A stretch of 33,043 bases of DNA from Flavobacterium frigoris (GCF_900111075.1 NZ_FOFZ01000023.1:1-33043); one strand, 5' to 3'. Counted from the first letter of the stretch, positions 15,235 through 24,420 are shown. The notes: a model not told the origin generated them from the letters alone. Translations and numbers: made by a program.

Positions 15235-16434
15235 ATGAATACTGCACAAAAAGAATTAGTCAAAGCTACCGTTCCAGTCCTAAAATCTAGTGGTAATGCC
15301 TTGGTGACTTATTTTTATCAAAGAATGTTGGCAAATAATCCTGAACTAAAGAACATTTTTAATATGGCTAACCAAGCCAATGGTAAACAACAAAATGCAT
15401 TAACTGGAGCTGTATTGGCTTATGCCGAAAATATTGACGACCCAACAGTTTTAATAAATGTTTTGAAGTCCATAGGGAATAAACATGTTAGCTTACACAT
15501 ACTTCCTGAGCAATATGATATCGTGGGACATAATTTAATCGAATCTATCAAAGAAGTATTGGGCGACGCAGCAACTGTTGAGCTAGTGGATGCATGGACC
15601 TGTGCGTATACCGAACTGGCTCAAATAATGATTTCTATTGAAGCCGAAATGTATCAAAAAACAGCAGATCTTAAAGGCGGTTGGATTGGCTGGAGAACGT
15701 TCATAATCGATAAAATAGTAACCGAAAGTGAGGAAATTAAATCTTTTTATCTAAAACCTAAAGATGGTAATGCTATTGCTACTTTTTTCCCAGGACAATA
15801 CATTTCTGTCAAAACATTTATACCTGAATTAGGACATGAACAACCCAGACAATATAGCTTATCTAGCAGTTTTCATGAAGAGTATTACCGTATATCGGTA
15901 AAAAGTGAAAAAGGACGCACTACACCTGATGGCTTTGTTTCGAATGTATTACATACTAAAAAAATCGGAGAAACTATTGATGTTACCGCCCCTGCGGGAG
16001 TTTTCTATGCTGATCCCGAATCAGTAAATCCATTAGTATTAATTAGTGGAGGCGTTGGAGTAACTCCTTTAATGAGTATGGTTGAAGCCAATAGCCATTC
16101 ACTTCAAAAAAACAAAACAATTTGGATCCATAGCTGTCGTAATGAAAATGTACACGCCTTTAAAGACGCAATCGAGGATTTGAATAGCAAGGAGAACTGG
16201 TTAACTTCATTCGTTTTTTATGAAACACTACCCGAATACGAAACTAATGCTATCGAAGGAAGAGCAGAACTGCATCAATACAAAGAAGAAATAATTATTA
16301 ACGATGCAAAATATTATATTTGCGGACCTGAATTGTTTATCAAGAAACAATATCAATCTTTAATAGAACTTGGTGTTACAAAAGATGCTATCTTTTATGA
16401 AGAGTTCGGACCTCAATTATTAGCTTTAAATTAA
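15235..16434 (+). CDS. hmp: Flavohemoglobin (nitric oxide dioxygenase)
   Basis: 399 aa, the full length of flavohemoglobins, which turn NO plus O2 into nitrate with NAD(P)H in the cytoplasm. Globin domain about 1-140: heme-pocket Tyr in LVTYFYQRM (residue 28), distal Gln at about 52-53 and proximal His84 in GNKHVSLHILPEQYDIVGHN. FAD domain about 150-260 with PRQYSLSS; NAD domain about 265-399 with LISGGVGVTPLMSM and the C-terminal YEEFGPQ. First gene of an operon with nsrR, 9 bp apart, under the palindrome at 15167-15189. Confidence 0.96.
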   Translation: MNTAQKELVKATVPVLKSSGNALVTYFYQRMLANNPELKNIFNMANQANGKQQNALTGAVLAYAENIDDPTVLINVLKSIGNKHVSLHILPEQYDIVGHNLIESIKEVLGDAATVELVDAWTCAYTELAQIMISIEAEMYQKTADLKGGWIGWRTFIIDKIVTESEEIKSFYLKPKDGNAIATFFPGQYISVKTFIPELGHEQPRQYSLSSSFHEEYYRISVKSEKGRTTPDGFVSNVLHTKKIGETIDVTAPAGVFYADPESVNPLVLISGGVGVTPLMSMVEANSHSLQKNKTIWIHSCRNENVHAFKDAIEDLNSKENWLTSFVFYETLPEYETNAIEGRAELHQYKEEIIINDAKYYICGPELFIKKQYQSLIELGVTKDAIFYEEFGPQLLALN

Positions 16435-16443
16435 AAAAAAATT

Positions 16444-16893
16444 ATGAAATTAAACCACTTTACCGATTTTAGTATGCGTGTTTTGATGTATTTAAATCAA
16501 AAAAAAGACAGCCCTCAAAGTTCTTTGGATGATTTAGCTAATGCTTTCAAGATCTCACGAAACCATCTCGTTAAAGTGGTTCAATTTTTAGCTGCAAATC
16601 AATTGGTACTGACTAAAAGAGGGAAAAACGGTGGGATATCAATTTCCGAAAAAGCGAAACAAACTCCTTTGGGAGATTTAATCCATTTATTAGAACAAGA
16701 TGATTCCCCTATTGTTAATTGTGATGCTAAACCCTGTGTTTTCAAATCCCATAATTGCAAATTAAAATCATTATTCAATAAAGCTTATCTGCTGTTTATT
16801 GAGAGTTTAAACGAATCTAATTTATCAGATCTTGAATTCAATGATTGGAACTACATATTTGAAAATAATCCAAATGCGCAAAACAATTCTTAA
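16444..16893 (+). CDS. nsrR: Rrf2-family nitric oxide-sensing repressor
   Basis: 149 aa. N-terminal winged HTH (MKLNHFTDFSMRVLMYLNQK, LANAFKISRNHLVKVVQFLA, LTKRGKNGGISIS) and three Cys at 93, 98 and 105 (C-x4-C-x6-C) that fit the Fe-S cluster ligands of NsrR. NO attack on the cluster releases DNA. The position right behind hmp and the palindrome upstream support NsrR rather than IscR, which is normally next to isc/suf genes. Confidence 0.9.
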   Translation: MKLNHFTDFSMRVLMYLNQKKDSPQSSLDDLANAFKISRNHLVKVVQFLAANQLVLTKRGKNGGISISEKAKQTPLGDLIHLLEQDDSPIVNCDAKPCVFKSHNCKLKSLFNKAYLLFIESLNESNLSDLEFNDWNYIFENNPNAQNNS

Positions 16894-17089
16894 TAGCGTC
16901 ATCGTAACTTGTTTTATCACATTCACACTGACATCAATTAATACAAATACCAAAAATAGTATTGATTTCATTTTACTATGGACTCAATCGTGGATAATAG
17001 CTGCTTCGATTTCCAGCATCTTCAACATCTATATTATTCCTTATTTATATAAGAAAAAAGTAAAGCGGGTTCTCAAAATATTTTTTTGA
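16874..17089 (+). CDS. DUF2798-like two-TM membrane protein
   Basis: 71 aa from the ATG at 16874, which overlaps the end of nsrR by 20 bp and suggests translational coupling. Two hydrophobic helices (ILNSVIVTCFITFTL; ILLWTQSWIIAASISSIFNI) separated by a polar loop, then a Lys-rich tail (YKKKVKRVLK). The spacing and the W-x-x-x-W-x-I-A segment fit DUF2798, a small membrane family of unknown function. Being third in an NO-response operon suggests a role in that stress, by inference only. The longer frame from 16832 is inside nsrR and not preferred. Confidence 0.75.
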   Translation: MRKTILNSVIVTCFITFTLTSINTNTKNSIDFILLWTQSWIIAASISSIFNIYIIPYLYKKKVKRVLKIFF

Positions 17090-17112
17090 AGGATCAAGCT
17101 ATTTAATTTGGC

Positions 17113-17133
17113 AAAAAACAGCTGCTGTTTATT
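17113..17133. terminator. Possible weak bidirectional terminator
   Basis: Short palindrome AAACAG CTG CTGTTT (17116-17130) with flanking A and T residues, between the convergent DUF2798 and SDR genes. It overlaps the SDR stop codon. Weak stem. Confidence 0.35.
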
Positions 17134-17944
17134 TAAAAACTGATTGTCTGATTATCCTACCGAATAAACGATAACCAATTCCAGACCTAAGATAACTCAA
17201 ACTATTGGCATCAAAACCAATCGTATACCTCTTAAAATTTTTAGGCGGATTTTCAGCTATCTTTAAAATTTCCTTAATAATTTGCGGTTTTAAATCCGTA
17301 TTTTTCTTGGTTTTATTTTCCAATATACGACTTATTTTTTCCATTAAATTATTGTACGAAGGCAAAGACGATCGACACGATTTAACTACATTTTTTTGAA
17401 AATTAGAAGGTGTATTTCCAAATTGAACCGTAGAAACGCTGATCTTAAAATCAATTAATTCATAAGCCATGCATTCAGAAAAACTCTCAACGGCATGTTT
17501 CGTCGAATGGTAAAAACTACCTAAGGGTAAGTTAACTAAACCCGCAATGGAGGTTATGTTTATAAAGTGCCCCTTCTGTTGCGCTCTAAATTCAGGAATA
17601 AATGCCCTGCATACTTTTACCACTCCAAGCCAGTTTACATCAACAATAGTATTGATTTCAGTATCCTCAGCTAATTCTACAAAACTGCGGTATCCTACTC
17701 CGGCATTATTTATTACAACATCGACTGTTTTAAAATCTTCAATTATTTTTTTCTTAGCGGAAGCAATACTTTCTGTTGAAGTCACATCCAGCAAATAACA
17801 GCTGATGTTTTCTACTCCTTGCAGTTCTTTACCATGATCTAGATGAATCATAGTAGCTATAACATTCCATCCATTTTCAGCAAAATGAAAGGCAATTTCC
17901 TTCCCTATACCTCCGGAAGCTCCCGTAATAATTACGTTCTTCAA
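17129..17944 (-). CDS. Short-chain dehydrogenase/reductase
   Basis: 271 aa classical SDR, an NAD(P)H-dependent oxidoreductase. Visible: TGASGGIG (7-14, cofactor binding), NNAG (79-82), catalytic Ser132 (INITSIAG), Tyr145 and Lys149 (YHSTK). The start is a TTG at 17944: the coenzyme motif begins at residue 7, a stop lies in frame two codons upstream and no ATG is available. The C-terminal 80 residues (MEKISRILENKTKKNTDLKP, RYTIGFDANSLSYLRSGIGY) are longer than in minimal SDRs and may contact membrane or substrate. Substrate unknown. Confidence 0.9.
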   Translation of the reverse strand: MKNVIITGASGGIGKEIAFHFAENGWNVIATMIHLDHGKELQGVENISCYLLDVTSTESIASAKKKIIEDFKTVDVVINNAGVGYRSFVELAEDTEINTIVDVNWLGVVKVCRAFIPEFRAQQKGHFINITSIAGLVNLPLGSFYHSTKHAVESFSECMAYELIDFKISVSTVQFGNTPSNFQKNVVKSCRSSLPSYNNLMEKISRILENKTKKNTDLKPQIIKEILKIAENPPKNFKRYTIGFDANSLSYLRSGIGYRLFGRIIRQSVFK

Positions 17945-18025
17945 TATTTATTTTTTTAAGCTATTATTTTTTATGATAATAGCAACGTTGTGAAATTCAT
18001 CCAACAAAAAGTTGAATATTATTTT

Positions 18026-18056
18026 AAAAAGTACGACCCCATATCGGGGTCGTACT
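18026..18056 (-). terminator. phoH terminator
   Basis: Perfect 10-bp stem GTACGACCCC (18031-18040) / GGGGTCGTAC (18046-18055); on the minus strand it is followed by five T residues. It lies about 10 bp after the phoH stop. Confidence 0.85.
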
Positions 18057-18067
18057 CAGTATTTATT

Positions 18068-19018
18068 TTAGTCTGGATTCTCGGTATACTTATAGGCATC
18101 TAATACTTTTTTAACTAATCGGTGTCTTACGATGTCTTTATCATCGAGATATACGATTCCAATTCCTTCAATATCCTTTAAAACCAACAGTGCCTCTTTA
18201 AGACCTGAAATAGTTCTTCTGGGTAAATCAACTTGCCCTGGATCTCCGGTTACCATGAATTTCGCACTTTTCCCCATACGGGTTAGGAACATTTTCATTT
18301 GGGAATGGGTTGTGTTTTGCGCCTCGTCCAAAATCACAAAAGCATGATCTAGCGTTCGGCCTCGCATAAAGGCAAGTGGAGCAATTTGGATAATTCCTTT
18401 CAAAATATAATCTTCCAGTTTTTCATTAGGAAGCATATCCCGTAATGCATCGTATAACGGCTGCATATAAGGATCTAGTTTTTCTTTCATATCTCCAGGA
18501 AGAAAACCAAGATTTTCTCCTGCTTCTACTGCTGGGCGAGTAAGAATGATTCGTTTTACCTGTTTTTCCTTCAACGCTTTTACGGCCATCGCGACCCCAG
18601 TATAGGTTTTCCCTGTTCCTGCTGGGCCTACCGCAAAAACCATATCATTTTTATTTATCGTATCAACCAGTAATTGTTGGTTAGGCGTCATGGCTTTGAT
18701 AATTTTACCACCAACACCATGTACCAGAATTTTATCGTTAACTACGGTTCTTCGATCGTCCTCCTTCTCGCCTAAAATGACACGCTCGATAACATTATTA
18801 TCTATGTTATTGTAACGTGTAAAATGCAGCATTAACCGCTGAAAACGTTTTTCGAACTCGTCTAAGATTTCCTTTTCTCCAAATGCCTTTAAAGTAGTTC
18901 CTCGAGCAACAATCTTAAGCTTTGGATAATATTTTTTAATCATTTCAAGATGAGTGTCTTGAGCGCCCCAAAATTCTTTTGGAGCGATGTCTATGAGCTC
19001 GATTATTCTTTCGTTCAA
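18068..19018 (-). CDS. phoH: PhoH-family ATPase
   Basis: About 316 aa from a TTG at 19018 (LNERIIELIDIAPKEFWGAQ), the start that best fits relatives; the frame reaches another TTG at 19048. There is no ATG before the conserved part. N-terminal KH-like region (about 1-70) then the PhoH P-loop domain: GPAGTGKT (about 131-138), RPAVEAGENLGFLPGD, and Walker B ILDEAQNTT followed by TGDPGQVDLP. PhoH proteins are cytoplasmic ATPases linked to RNA processing and phosphate or stress conditions; the substrate is unsettled. Divergent from the SAM hydrolase gene. Confidence 0.93.
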   Translation of the reverse strand: MNERIIELIDIAPKEFWGAQDTHLEMIKKYYPKLKIVARGTTLKAFGEKEILDEFEKRFQRLMLHFTRYNNIDNNVIERVILGEKEDDRRTVVNDKILVHGVGGKIIKAMTPNQQLLVDTINKNDMVFAVGPAGTGKTYTGVAMAVKALKEKQVKRIILTRPAVEAGENLGFLPGDMKEKLDPYMQPLYDALRDMLPNEKLEDYILKGIIQIAPLAFMRGRTLDHAFVILDEAQNTTHSQMKMFLTRMGKSAKFMVTGDPGQVDLPRRTISGLKEALLVLKDIEGIGIVYLDDKDIVRHRLVKKVLDAYKYTENPD

Positions 19019-19213
19019 AAGTTGTAGTTTTATATTAAAATTAATCAATTAATAAATCTAATCCGTTTTGGTTTTAAACCTCAGTATTATTTGTCTTATT
19101 ATTTGGAATTTGTTTTTCGTTTTTTGCTTTTTTGAATTTACTATTATTAGATTTGCATTTCTCAAATTTAATGAAAATTAGTTTTAGAATCCACCAATAT
19201 TTATAAAAAAAAT

Positions 19214-20044
19214 ATGTCAATAATTACCCTTACTACCGATTACGGCTTGAAAGACCACTTTGTAGGTGCTTTGAAAGGGAAAATATTATCTGAGTATTCT
19301 GAAGCTTCCATTATCGACATTTCGCATCATATCGACCCATTCAACACAGTTGAAGCAAGTTACATTATTAGCGCGGCCTATTCGAGTTTCCCAAAAGGTA
19401 CCGTTCACTTGATAGGGGTCGATATGGAATTGAATAAAGAGAACCAACATATTGTTATGCAATGGAATGATTCTTACTTTATTGCTGCCGATAATGGCAT
19501 TCTGAGCATGCTTTCGCAAAAAATTGTTCCGCAAAAAATGGTTGCTATCAATATTCACGATCGACTGTCGAGCGAAGCTACTGGTATGGATGTTTTTGTT
19601 ATGGTCGCTTGTCATATTGCAAAGGGAGGATTATTAAACGTTATTGGAAAAGAAATTAATAGCATCAAGCAAATAACAGAATTAAAAGCCGTTATTTCTG
19701 ATGACAATAATATATTAAAAGGGCATGTTATCTATATCGACCATTTTGGTAATGTGGTGACCAACATCAGTAAAAGACAATTCGTGGAAGCTGCCAAAGG
19801 CAGACCCTACGAGATTATAATGAAAACTAAAAATATCAAAACCATTTTGCCGAATTACTCGGCAATTGCAAGTTCTGATAAATATCCGATCAAGAATTAT
19901 GAAGGAGAAAAATTGGCGATTTTTAATGAAGCCGGTTTCCTCGAAATTGCCATTTTTAGAAGCAACCCTTCAAAAGTAGGCTCAGCTAATAGCCTGTTAG
20001 GATTGAATTATCGAGATGTAGTTTCTATCCAATTTAAGAATTAA
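19214..20044 (+). CDS. SAM hydrolase (DUF62 / SAM hydroxide adenosyltransferase)
   Basis: 276 aa. Signatures of the family that splits S-adenosylmethionine with water into adenosine and methionine: TTDYGLKDHFVGALKG (Asp9 binds ribose), DISHHIDPFNTVEASYI, GTVHLIGVDMEL, YFIAADNGILSML and IDHFGNVVTNIS. Members with halide instead of water are fluorinases/chlorinases; the halogenase-specific loop is not evident, so hydrolase is preferred. Possible promoter TTG-N23-TAGTTTTA upstream is imperfect. Followed 39 bp later by the ABM-domain gene. Confidence 0.88.
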   Translation: MSIITLTTDYGLKDHFVGALKGKILSEYSEASIIDISHHIDPFNTVEASYIISAAYSSFPKGTVHLIGVDMELNKENQHIVMQWNDSYFIAADNGILSMLSQKIVPQKMVAINIHDRLSSEATGMDVFVMVACHIAKGGLLNVIGKEINSIKQITELKAVISDDNNILKGHVIYIDHFGNVVTNISKRQFVEAAKGRPYEIIMKTKNIKTILPNYSAIASSDKYPIKNYEGEKLAIFNEAGFLEIAIFRSNPSKVGSANSLLGLNYRDVVSIQFKN

Positions 20045-20083
20045 AAAAGTACCTAAATTATCAATCGTTAATATAAAATCTAA

Positions 20084-20380
20084 ATGTTTGTACGAATAGT
20101 AAAATTGAGTTTTCACGAAGAAAATATTGCCACATTCTTGGAAAATTTTGAGGCTAATAAAGAAAAAATTCGAAATACAGCTGGGAATCGTTTTTTAGAA
20201 TTGTATCAGGATAAAAACAACAAAAGTATTTTTTTTACTTACAGTTATTGGGAAACCGAAGATGATTTAGAAAATTACAGAAAGTCTCCATTATTTAATG
20301 AAGTCTGGAGTTTTACCAAAAAATTATTCAATGATAAACCTGAGGCTTGGAGCGTCGATAAATTAGTTTCTTTAGTTTAA
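20084..20380 (+). CDS. Antibiotic biosynthesis monooxygenase (ABM)-domain protein
   Basis: 98 aa, one ABM/ferredoxin-like domain: MFVRIVKLSFHEENIATFLE (first strand and helix), FLELYQDKNNKSIFFTYSYW (strands), WETEDDLENYRKSPLFNEVW (typical ABM helix). Such small dimeric proteins act as cofactor-free monooxygenases on quinols or as heme-degrading enzymes; the actual substrate is unknown. Probably co-transcribed with the SAM hydrolase gene. Confidence 0.85.
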   Translation: MFVRIVKLSFHEENIATFLENFEANKEKIRNTAGNRFLELYQDKNNKSIFFTYSYWETEDDLENYRKSPLFNEVWSFTKKLFNDKPEAWSVDKLVSLV

Positions 20381-20390
20381 ATTTTGTTTA

Positions 20391-20414
20391 GTTTAATGTT
20401 GCTAAACATTAAAC
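20391..20414. repeat. 10-bp inverted repeat between the ABM gene and gldF
   Basis: Perfect arms GTTTAATGTT / AACATTAAAC with a 4-base loop, 10 bp past the ABM stop. No T-run follows, so it may be a transcript-end stabilising hairpin or an operator for gldF rather than a terminator. It is followed by GAAAC-type short repeats. Confidence 0.55.
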
Positions 20415-20452
20415 TTGAAACCGAAAATCTGAAACTTTAAAAAAAAAAATTA

Positions 20453-21178
20453 ATGAAAGCCATATTATTAAGAGAAATTAAGTCCTTTTTTGGTTCGCCC
20501 ATAGGTTATTTAGTCATCGCTCTTTTTCTCATTCTCAACGGATTATTTCTTTGGGTTTTCGAAGGAGACTACAACATTTTGAACACTGGTTTTGCGGATA
20601 TGACCCCATTTTTCACTTTAGCGCCTTGGATATTGATTTTCTTGATTCCTGCGGTTACCATGCGCAGTTTTTCGGATGAGAAAAAGCAGGGAACCCTTGA
20701 ATTGCTTTTAACAAAACCATTGAGTCTGTGGCAAATCGTAAACGGAAAATTTCTTGGCGCAGTACTACTGATTGTAATGGCTATTATTCCAACATTTATT
20801 TATGTCGAAGTAATCTCCAGTTTGGGTATGCCACAAGGAAATCTTGATATGGGGAGTACCATTGGATCTTATGTAGGACTGTTATTCCTTATTAGTGCCT
20901 ATTCTTCCATTGGCGTTTTCGCTTCTACCCTATCTGATAATCAAATTGTCGCTTTTATCGTGGCAGTGTTTTTATGTTTCTTTTTCTATTTTGGATTTGA
21001 AGGCCTCGCATCATTAACGCCGTCTTTTTCGACTTTAATATCTGCTTTTGGAATGCAAGGCCATTTTAAAAGTATGGGGCGTGGCGTGATTGATACTAGA
21101 GACGTACTCTATTTTGCAAGTATAACGGTGTTGTTTCTTTCGTTTACTGTTTATAAACTTAAATCTTTTAAATTGTAA
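20453..21178 (+). CDS. gldF: Gliding motility ABC transporter permease GldF
   Basis: 241 aa integral membrane protein of the ABC-2 permease type. About six TM helices (for example YLVIALFLILNGLFLWVF; WILIFLIPAVTMRSFSDE; VGLLFLISAYSSIGVFASTL; IVAFIVAVFLCFFFYFGFEG). The motif MRSFSDEKKQGTLELLLTKP is typical of NosY/GldF permeases. In Flavobacterium johnsoniae GldF works with GldG and the ATPase GldA in gliding; gldA is not in this window. Its stop overlaps the gldG start (TAATG). Confidence 0.95.
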   Translation: MKAILLREIKSFFGSPIGYLVIALFLILNGLFLWVFEGDYNILNTGFADMTPFFTLAPWILIFLIPAVTMRSFSDEKKQGTLELLLTKPLSLWQIVNGKFLGAVLLIVMAIIPTFIYVEVISSLGMPQGNLDMGSTIGSYVGLLFLISAYSSIGVFASTLSDNQIVAFIVAVFLCFFFYFGFEGLASLTPSFSTLISAFGMQGHFKSMGRGVIDTRDVLYFASITVLFLSFTVYKLKSFKL

Positions 21179-22863
21179 TGGTACCAATTAAAAAAAGCAA
21201 CCTGAAATCAGTATTAATAACAATCATAATTTTACTGATTGTAAATATAATAGGAAATCGTTTCTTTCATCGTTTTGATTTAACAAAGGATAAAAGATAC
21301 ACCCTTTCTGCTACTTCTTTGAATATAATCGAAGAAGTAAAAGAACCGTTGTACATCAAAATATATCTGCAAGGAGATTTGCCTGCTGAGTTTAAAAGAC
21401 TGCAGCAAGAAACGCAGCAACTACTGGAGGAATTTCAAGCATATAATAAAAATATAGTTTTCGAATTCATCGATCCATTGGAAAACGAAGATACCAGTAT
21501 GGATAATATCAAAGAGTTGTATCGAAAAGGATTAACGCCTGTAAATATAACAGTTGATGACAAAGGAAAACAATCACAAGCGATGGTTTTTCCTTGGGCT
21601 ATAGCAGTTTACCAAAATAAAGAAGTCAATATTCCTTTGTTAAAAAATAGAATGGGCGCTTCGACCACTGAAATGGTCATTGGTTCGGTTCAACATCTTG
21701 AATATTCAATTTCAGACGCCCTTCATAAAGTGACAACTGCAAAGCAAAAAACGATTGCCGTAATCAAAGGTAATGGTGAACTTCAGGATGTCTTAATGGC
21801 TAAATTCCTCTTACAGATGAGAGAAAGTTACCACATAGGTCCATTTACTTTAGACTCGGTTGCAAAAGACCCTACAGGTAGCTTAAATGCTCTAGAAAAA
21901 TATGATTTGGCGATCATCGTTAAACCGACCGAAATGTTCTCTGATGCCGAAAAGCAAGTCTTAGACCAGTTCATCATTAACGGAGGAAAGACAATGTGGC
22001 TAGTGGATCAGGTAAATGTGGAAATGGACAGTCTTTATAATGAATCTGGATCGACATTAGCTTTCCCAAGGGATCTGAATTTAAACGATATGTTCTTTAA
22101 ATATGGTTTTCGTATTAACCCCGATATTGTAAAAGACGAACAAGGAACTCCTATAAAACTAGCGACCGGCGAACAAGGAAGTGCTGCTCAGTTCCAGGAA
22201 TTCAACTGGAAATTTGCTCCATTGGTTTATCCAGAAAGTACGCATCCGATTGTGAAAAACTTAGGCGGAATTAAATTTGATTTTGCAAATCCTATAGACA
22301 CCTTGAAAAACGGAATTAAGAAAACGATACTGTTACATTCGACCCAATATTCTAAAAAAATTGGCGCTCCGGTAGAAGTAAATTTGGATATTGTTGCTGA
22401 AGAAACTAGCCCGAATCATTATATCAAAACCGGAAATATTCCGCTTGCTGTTTTACTTGAAGGTTCCTTTCATTCCATGTTTGAAAATAGGGTTTTGCCT
22501 TTTAAACAAACAGCGTTTGAATCCACAGGAAAAAAGAATAAAATGATTGTGATTTCTGATGGAGATTTGATAAAAAACCAATTGGATAAAAACTTTCAAC
22601 CGGTGGAACTGGGTTATGATCAACGTTCCGGAAATTTATACGACAACAAAGATTTCATGCTGAATTGTGTCAATTATCTATTAGACGATACGGGACTTAT
22701 TAACATTCGAAGCAAGGATTTAGATTTACCTTTATTAGATAAAGAAAAAGTTTTTGAAAACTATACTAAGACGCAAATCATAACTATCGGGCTGCCACTC
22801 CTTATCTTAGTGTTATTTGGCGCTTTATTTACGTACCTTCGAAAAAGGAAATACGGGCAGTAG
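21178..22863 (+). CDS. gldG: Gliding motility ABC transporter component GldG
   Basis: 561 aa. One TM near the N-terminus (SVLITIIILLIVNIIGNRFF), a long periplasmic domain with the GldG hallmark RFDLTKDKRYTLSATSLNII and KIYLQGDLPAEFKRLQQET, and a C-terminal TM (IITIGLPLLILVLFGALFTY) ending in a basic tail LRKRKYGQ. Acts with GldF as the membrane part of a transporter needed for gliding. The one-base overlap with gldF implies coupled translation. Confidence 0.95.
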   Translation: MVPIKKSNLKSVLITIIILLIVNIIGNRFFHRFDLTKDKRYTLSATSLNIIEEVKEPLYIKIYLQGDLPAEFKRLQQETQQLLEEFQAYNKNIVFEFIDPLENEDTSMDNIKELYRKGLTPVNITVDDKGKQSQAMVFPWAIAVYQNKEVNIPLLKNRMGASTTEMVIGSVQHLEYSISDALHKVTTAKQKTIAVIKGNGELQDVLMAKFLLQMRESYHIGPFTLDSVAKDPTGSLNALEKYDLAIIVKPTEMFSDAEKQVLDQFIINGGKTMWLVDQVNVEMDSLYNESGSTLAFPRDLNLNDMFFKYGFRINPDIVKDEQGTPIKLATGEQGSAAQFQEFNWKFAPLVYPESTHPIVKNLGGIKFDFANPIDTLKNGIKKTILLHSTQYSKKIGAPVEVNLDIVAEETSPNHYIKTGNIPLAVLLEGSFHSMFENRVLPFKQTAFESTGKKNKMIVISDGDLIKNQLDKNFQPVELGYDQRSGNLYDNKDFMLNCVNYLLDDTGLINIRSKDLDLPLLDKEKVFENYTKTQIITIGLPLLILVLFGALFTYLRKRKYGQ

Positions 22864-22902
22864 ATGTTAATAAAAAAGTTTCAATACTAGCATAGTTTAC
22901 GA

Positions 22903-22910
22903 TATATTTG
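22903..22910 (+). promoter_or_regulatory. -7 box of dnaN
   Basis: TATATTTG fits TAnnTTTG and lies 62 bp before the dnaN ATG, between gldG and dnaN, giving dnaN a promoter of its own. No clear TTG at -33. Confidence 0.5.
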
Positions 22911-22972
22911 TAAAATGTATTGTATTTTAAAAATTAAACTAAAATAGATACCCAAAAAATAAAATAAAACAG

Positions 22973-24091
22973 ATGAAATTTATAGTATCGAGTTCGTACT
23001 TATTAAAACAATTACAGGTTTTAGGTAATGTTATCAACAGTAGCAATACTTTGCCCATTTTGGACAACTTCCTATTTGAATTAGACAATAACGAATTAAC
23101 GGTTTCGGCAAGTGATTTAGAGACTACCATGTCTGCTAGTTTAGCTATTGATTCCACGAGTAAAGGAAGTGTTGCTGTACCGGCAAAACTACTATTGGAG
23201 ATCCTTAAAACTTTTCCAGAGCAACCTCTAACTTTTACTGTTGAAGAAAACAGCACGATAGAGATTAGTTCAAACTCGGGTAAATATGCGTTGGCGTATG
23301 CTCCTGGCGATGAGTTTCCAAAATCTGTTAATTTAGAAGAGCCTTCTGTAACTTTAGTTCCTGCCGATGTATTGGCAACAGCCATAAGCAAAACAATCTT
23401 TGCTGCTGGAAATGATGATTTACGTCCAGTAATGTCTGGTGTATTTTTTCAGTTCTCTCCAGAAGGATTAACCTTTGTGGCAACTGATGCACACAAGTTG
23501 GTAAAATATGCGCGTACCGATGTAAAAGCGTCTCAAGTAGCTGATTTTATTATGCCAAAGAAACCTTTGACTATTCTAAAAAATATTCTTTCTACTTCAG
23601 ATGCTGAAGTGAAAATAGAATATAATGATTCGAATGCTACTTTTTCTTTTGACAATTATATTTTAATGTGTCGTTTAATAGATGGAAAGTATCCAAACTA
23701 CGAAGCGGTTATCCCAAAAGAGAATCCAAATAAATTAATGATTGACCGTTCTCAATTTTTGAGTTCAGTACGTCGTGTTGCTATTTTCTCTAATAAAACA
23801 ACACACCAAATTCGTTTAAAAATTGCAGGTGCTGAATTGAATGTTTCGGCTGAAGATATTGATTACTCTAACAAAGCAGAGGAAAGATTGACTTGTGATT
23901 ATCAAGGAGACGATATGCAAATAGGATACAACTCTCGTTTTCTTACTGAAATGTTGACTAATTTACAATCAGATATGATCATGCTAGAAATGTCATTACC
24001 TAACAGAGCTGGAATTCTTACACCCGTTGACGGACTAGAAGAAGGTGAAACGGTAACGATGCTGGTAATGCCTGTAATGCTGAATAGTTAA
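22973..24091 (+). CDS. dnaN: DNA polymerase III beta subunit (sliding clamp)
   Basis: 372 aa, the usual length of a three-domain clamp that tethers the replicative polymerase to DNA. Recognised by MKFIVSSSYLLKQLQVLGNV, SNTLPILDNFLFEL, AAGNDDLRPVMSGVFF, TFVATDAHKLVKYAR, LIDGKYPNYEAVIP and the C-terminal LVMPVMLNS, which corresponds to the MPMRL tail of the E. coli clamp. Followed by a strong terminator. Confidence 0.97.
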   Translation: MKFIVSSSYLLKQLQVLGNVINSSNTLPILDNFLFELDNNELTVSASDLETTMSASLAIDSTSKGSVAVPAKLLLEILKTFPEQPLTFTVEENSTIEISSNSGKYALAYAPGDEFPKSVNLEEPSVTLVPADVLATAISKTIFAAGNDDLRPVMSGVFFQFSPEGLTFVATDAHKLVKYARTDVKASQVADFIMPKKPLTILKNILSTSDAEVKIEYNDSNATFSFDNYILMCRLIDGKYPNYEAVIPKENPNKLMIDRSQFLSSVRRVAIFSNKTTHQIRLKIAGAELNVSAEDIDYSNKAEERLTCDYQGDDMQIGYNSRFLTEMLTNLQSDMIMLEMSLPNRAGILTPVDGLEEGETVTMLVMPVMLNS

Positions 24092-24191
24092 CAATAAATT
24101 GTGATTTTGTTGTATTTAATTTTTGATATTAAAATATAATACTTATCATTGTAAAACGATTACGCTATTAACCAAACCATTTTTTATATTT

Positions 24192-24235
24192 AAAAAAACC
24201 GCTATTTCCTAACCAGGATATGCGGTTTTTTTTTT
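24192..24235 (+). terminator. dnaN terminator
   Basis: AAAAAACCGC (to 24202) pairs with GCGGTTTTTT (from 24222), with inner pairing of TCCT and AGGA around AACC; a run of ten T residues ends at 24235. Confidence 0.85.
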
Positions 24236-24275
24236 GGGGTCCTCCCCCCGACCCCCTCCGAAGGAGGGGGAGACG
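24236..24275. repeat. C/G-rich REP-like palindrome
   Basis: CCCCCTCC (24252-24259), loop GAA, GGAGGGGG (24263-24270), preceded by more C-runs. Its composition is in sharp contrast to its surroundings. From memory, CCCCCTCCGAAGGAGGGGG-type palindromes are common between Flavobacterium genes. Confidence 0.65.
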
Positions 24276-24280
24276 AAATA

Positions 24281-24420
24281 GAATTTTTTGTGTTTTTTAC
24301 TTTGTGTTTTTTACTTTTTTCTTTGTGTTTTTTTCTTTGTGTTTTTTATTTCCTGTTTTTTATTTCTTAGTTTCTATTTACTATTTTTTTTGCTCTAACT
24401 TCTCTTGTCTATTTTCTATA
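24281..24420. repeat. Degenerate T-rich tandem repeat
   Basis: Several copies of a unit like CTTTGTGTTTTTTA, of variable length, followed by decayed copies. It forms a strongly strand-biased low-complexity tract. A 75-codon open frame across it codes only for Phe/Tyr-rich runs and is not a gene. Confidence 0.6.

Noticed and set aside
16832..16873. Upstream extension of the DUF2798 gene
   Set aside because: Lies inside nsrR and encodes a polar stretch foreign to the family; the ATG at 16874 is better.
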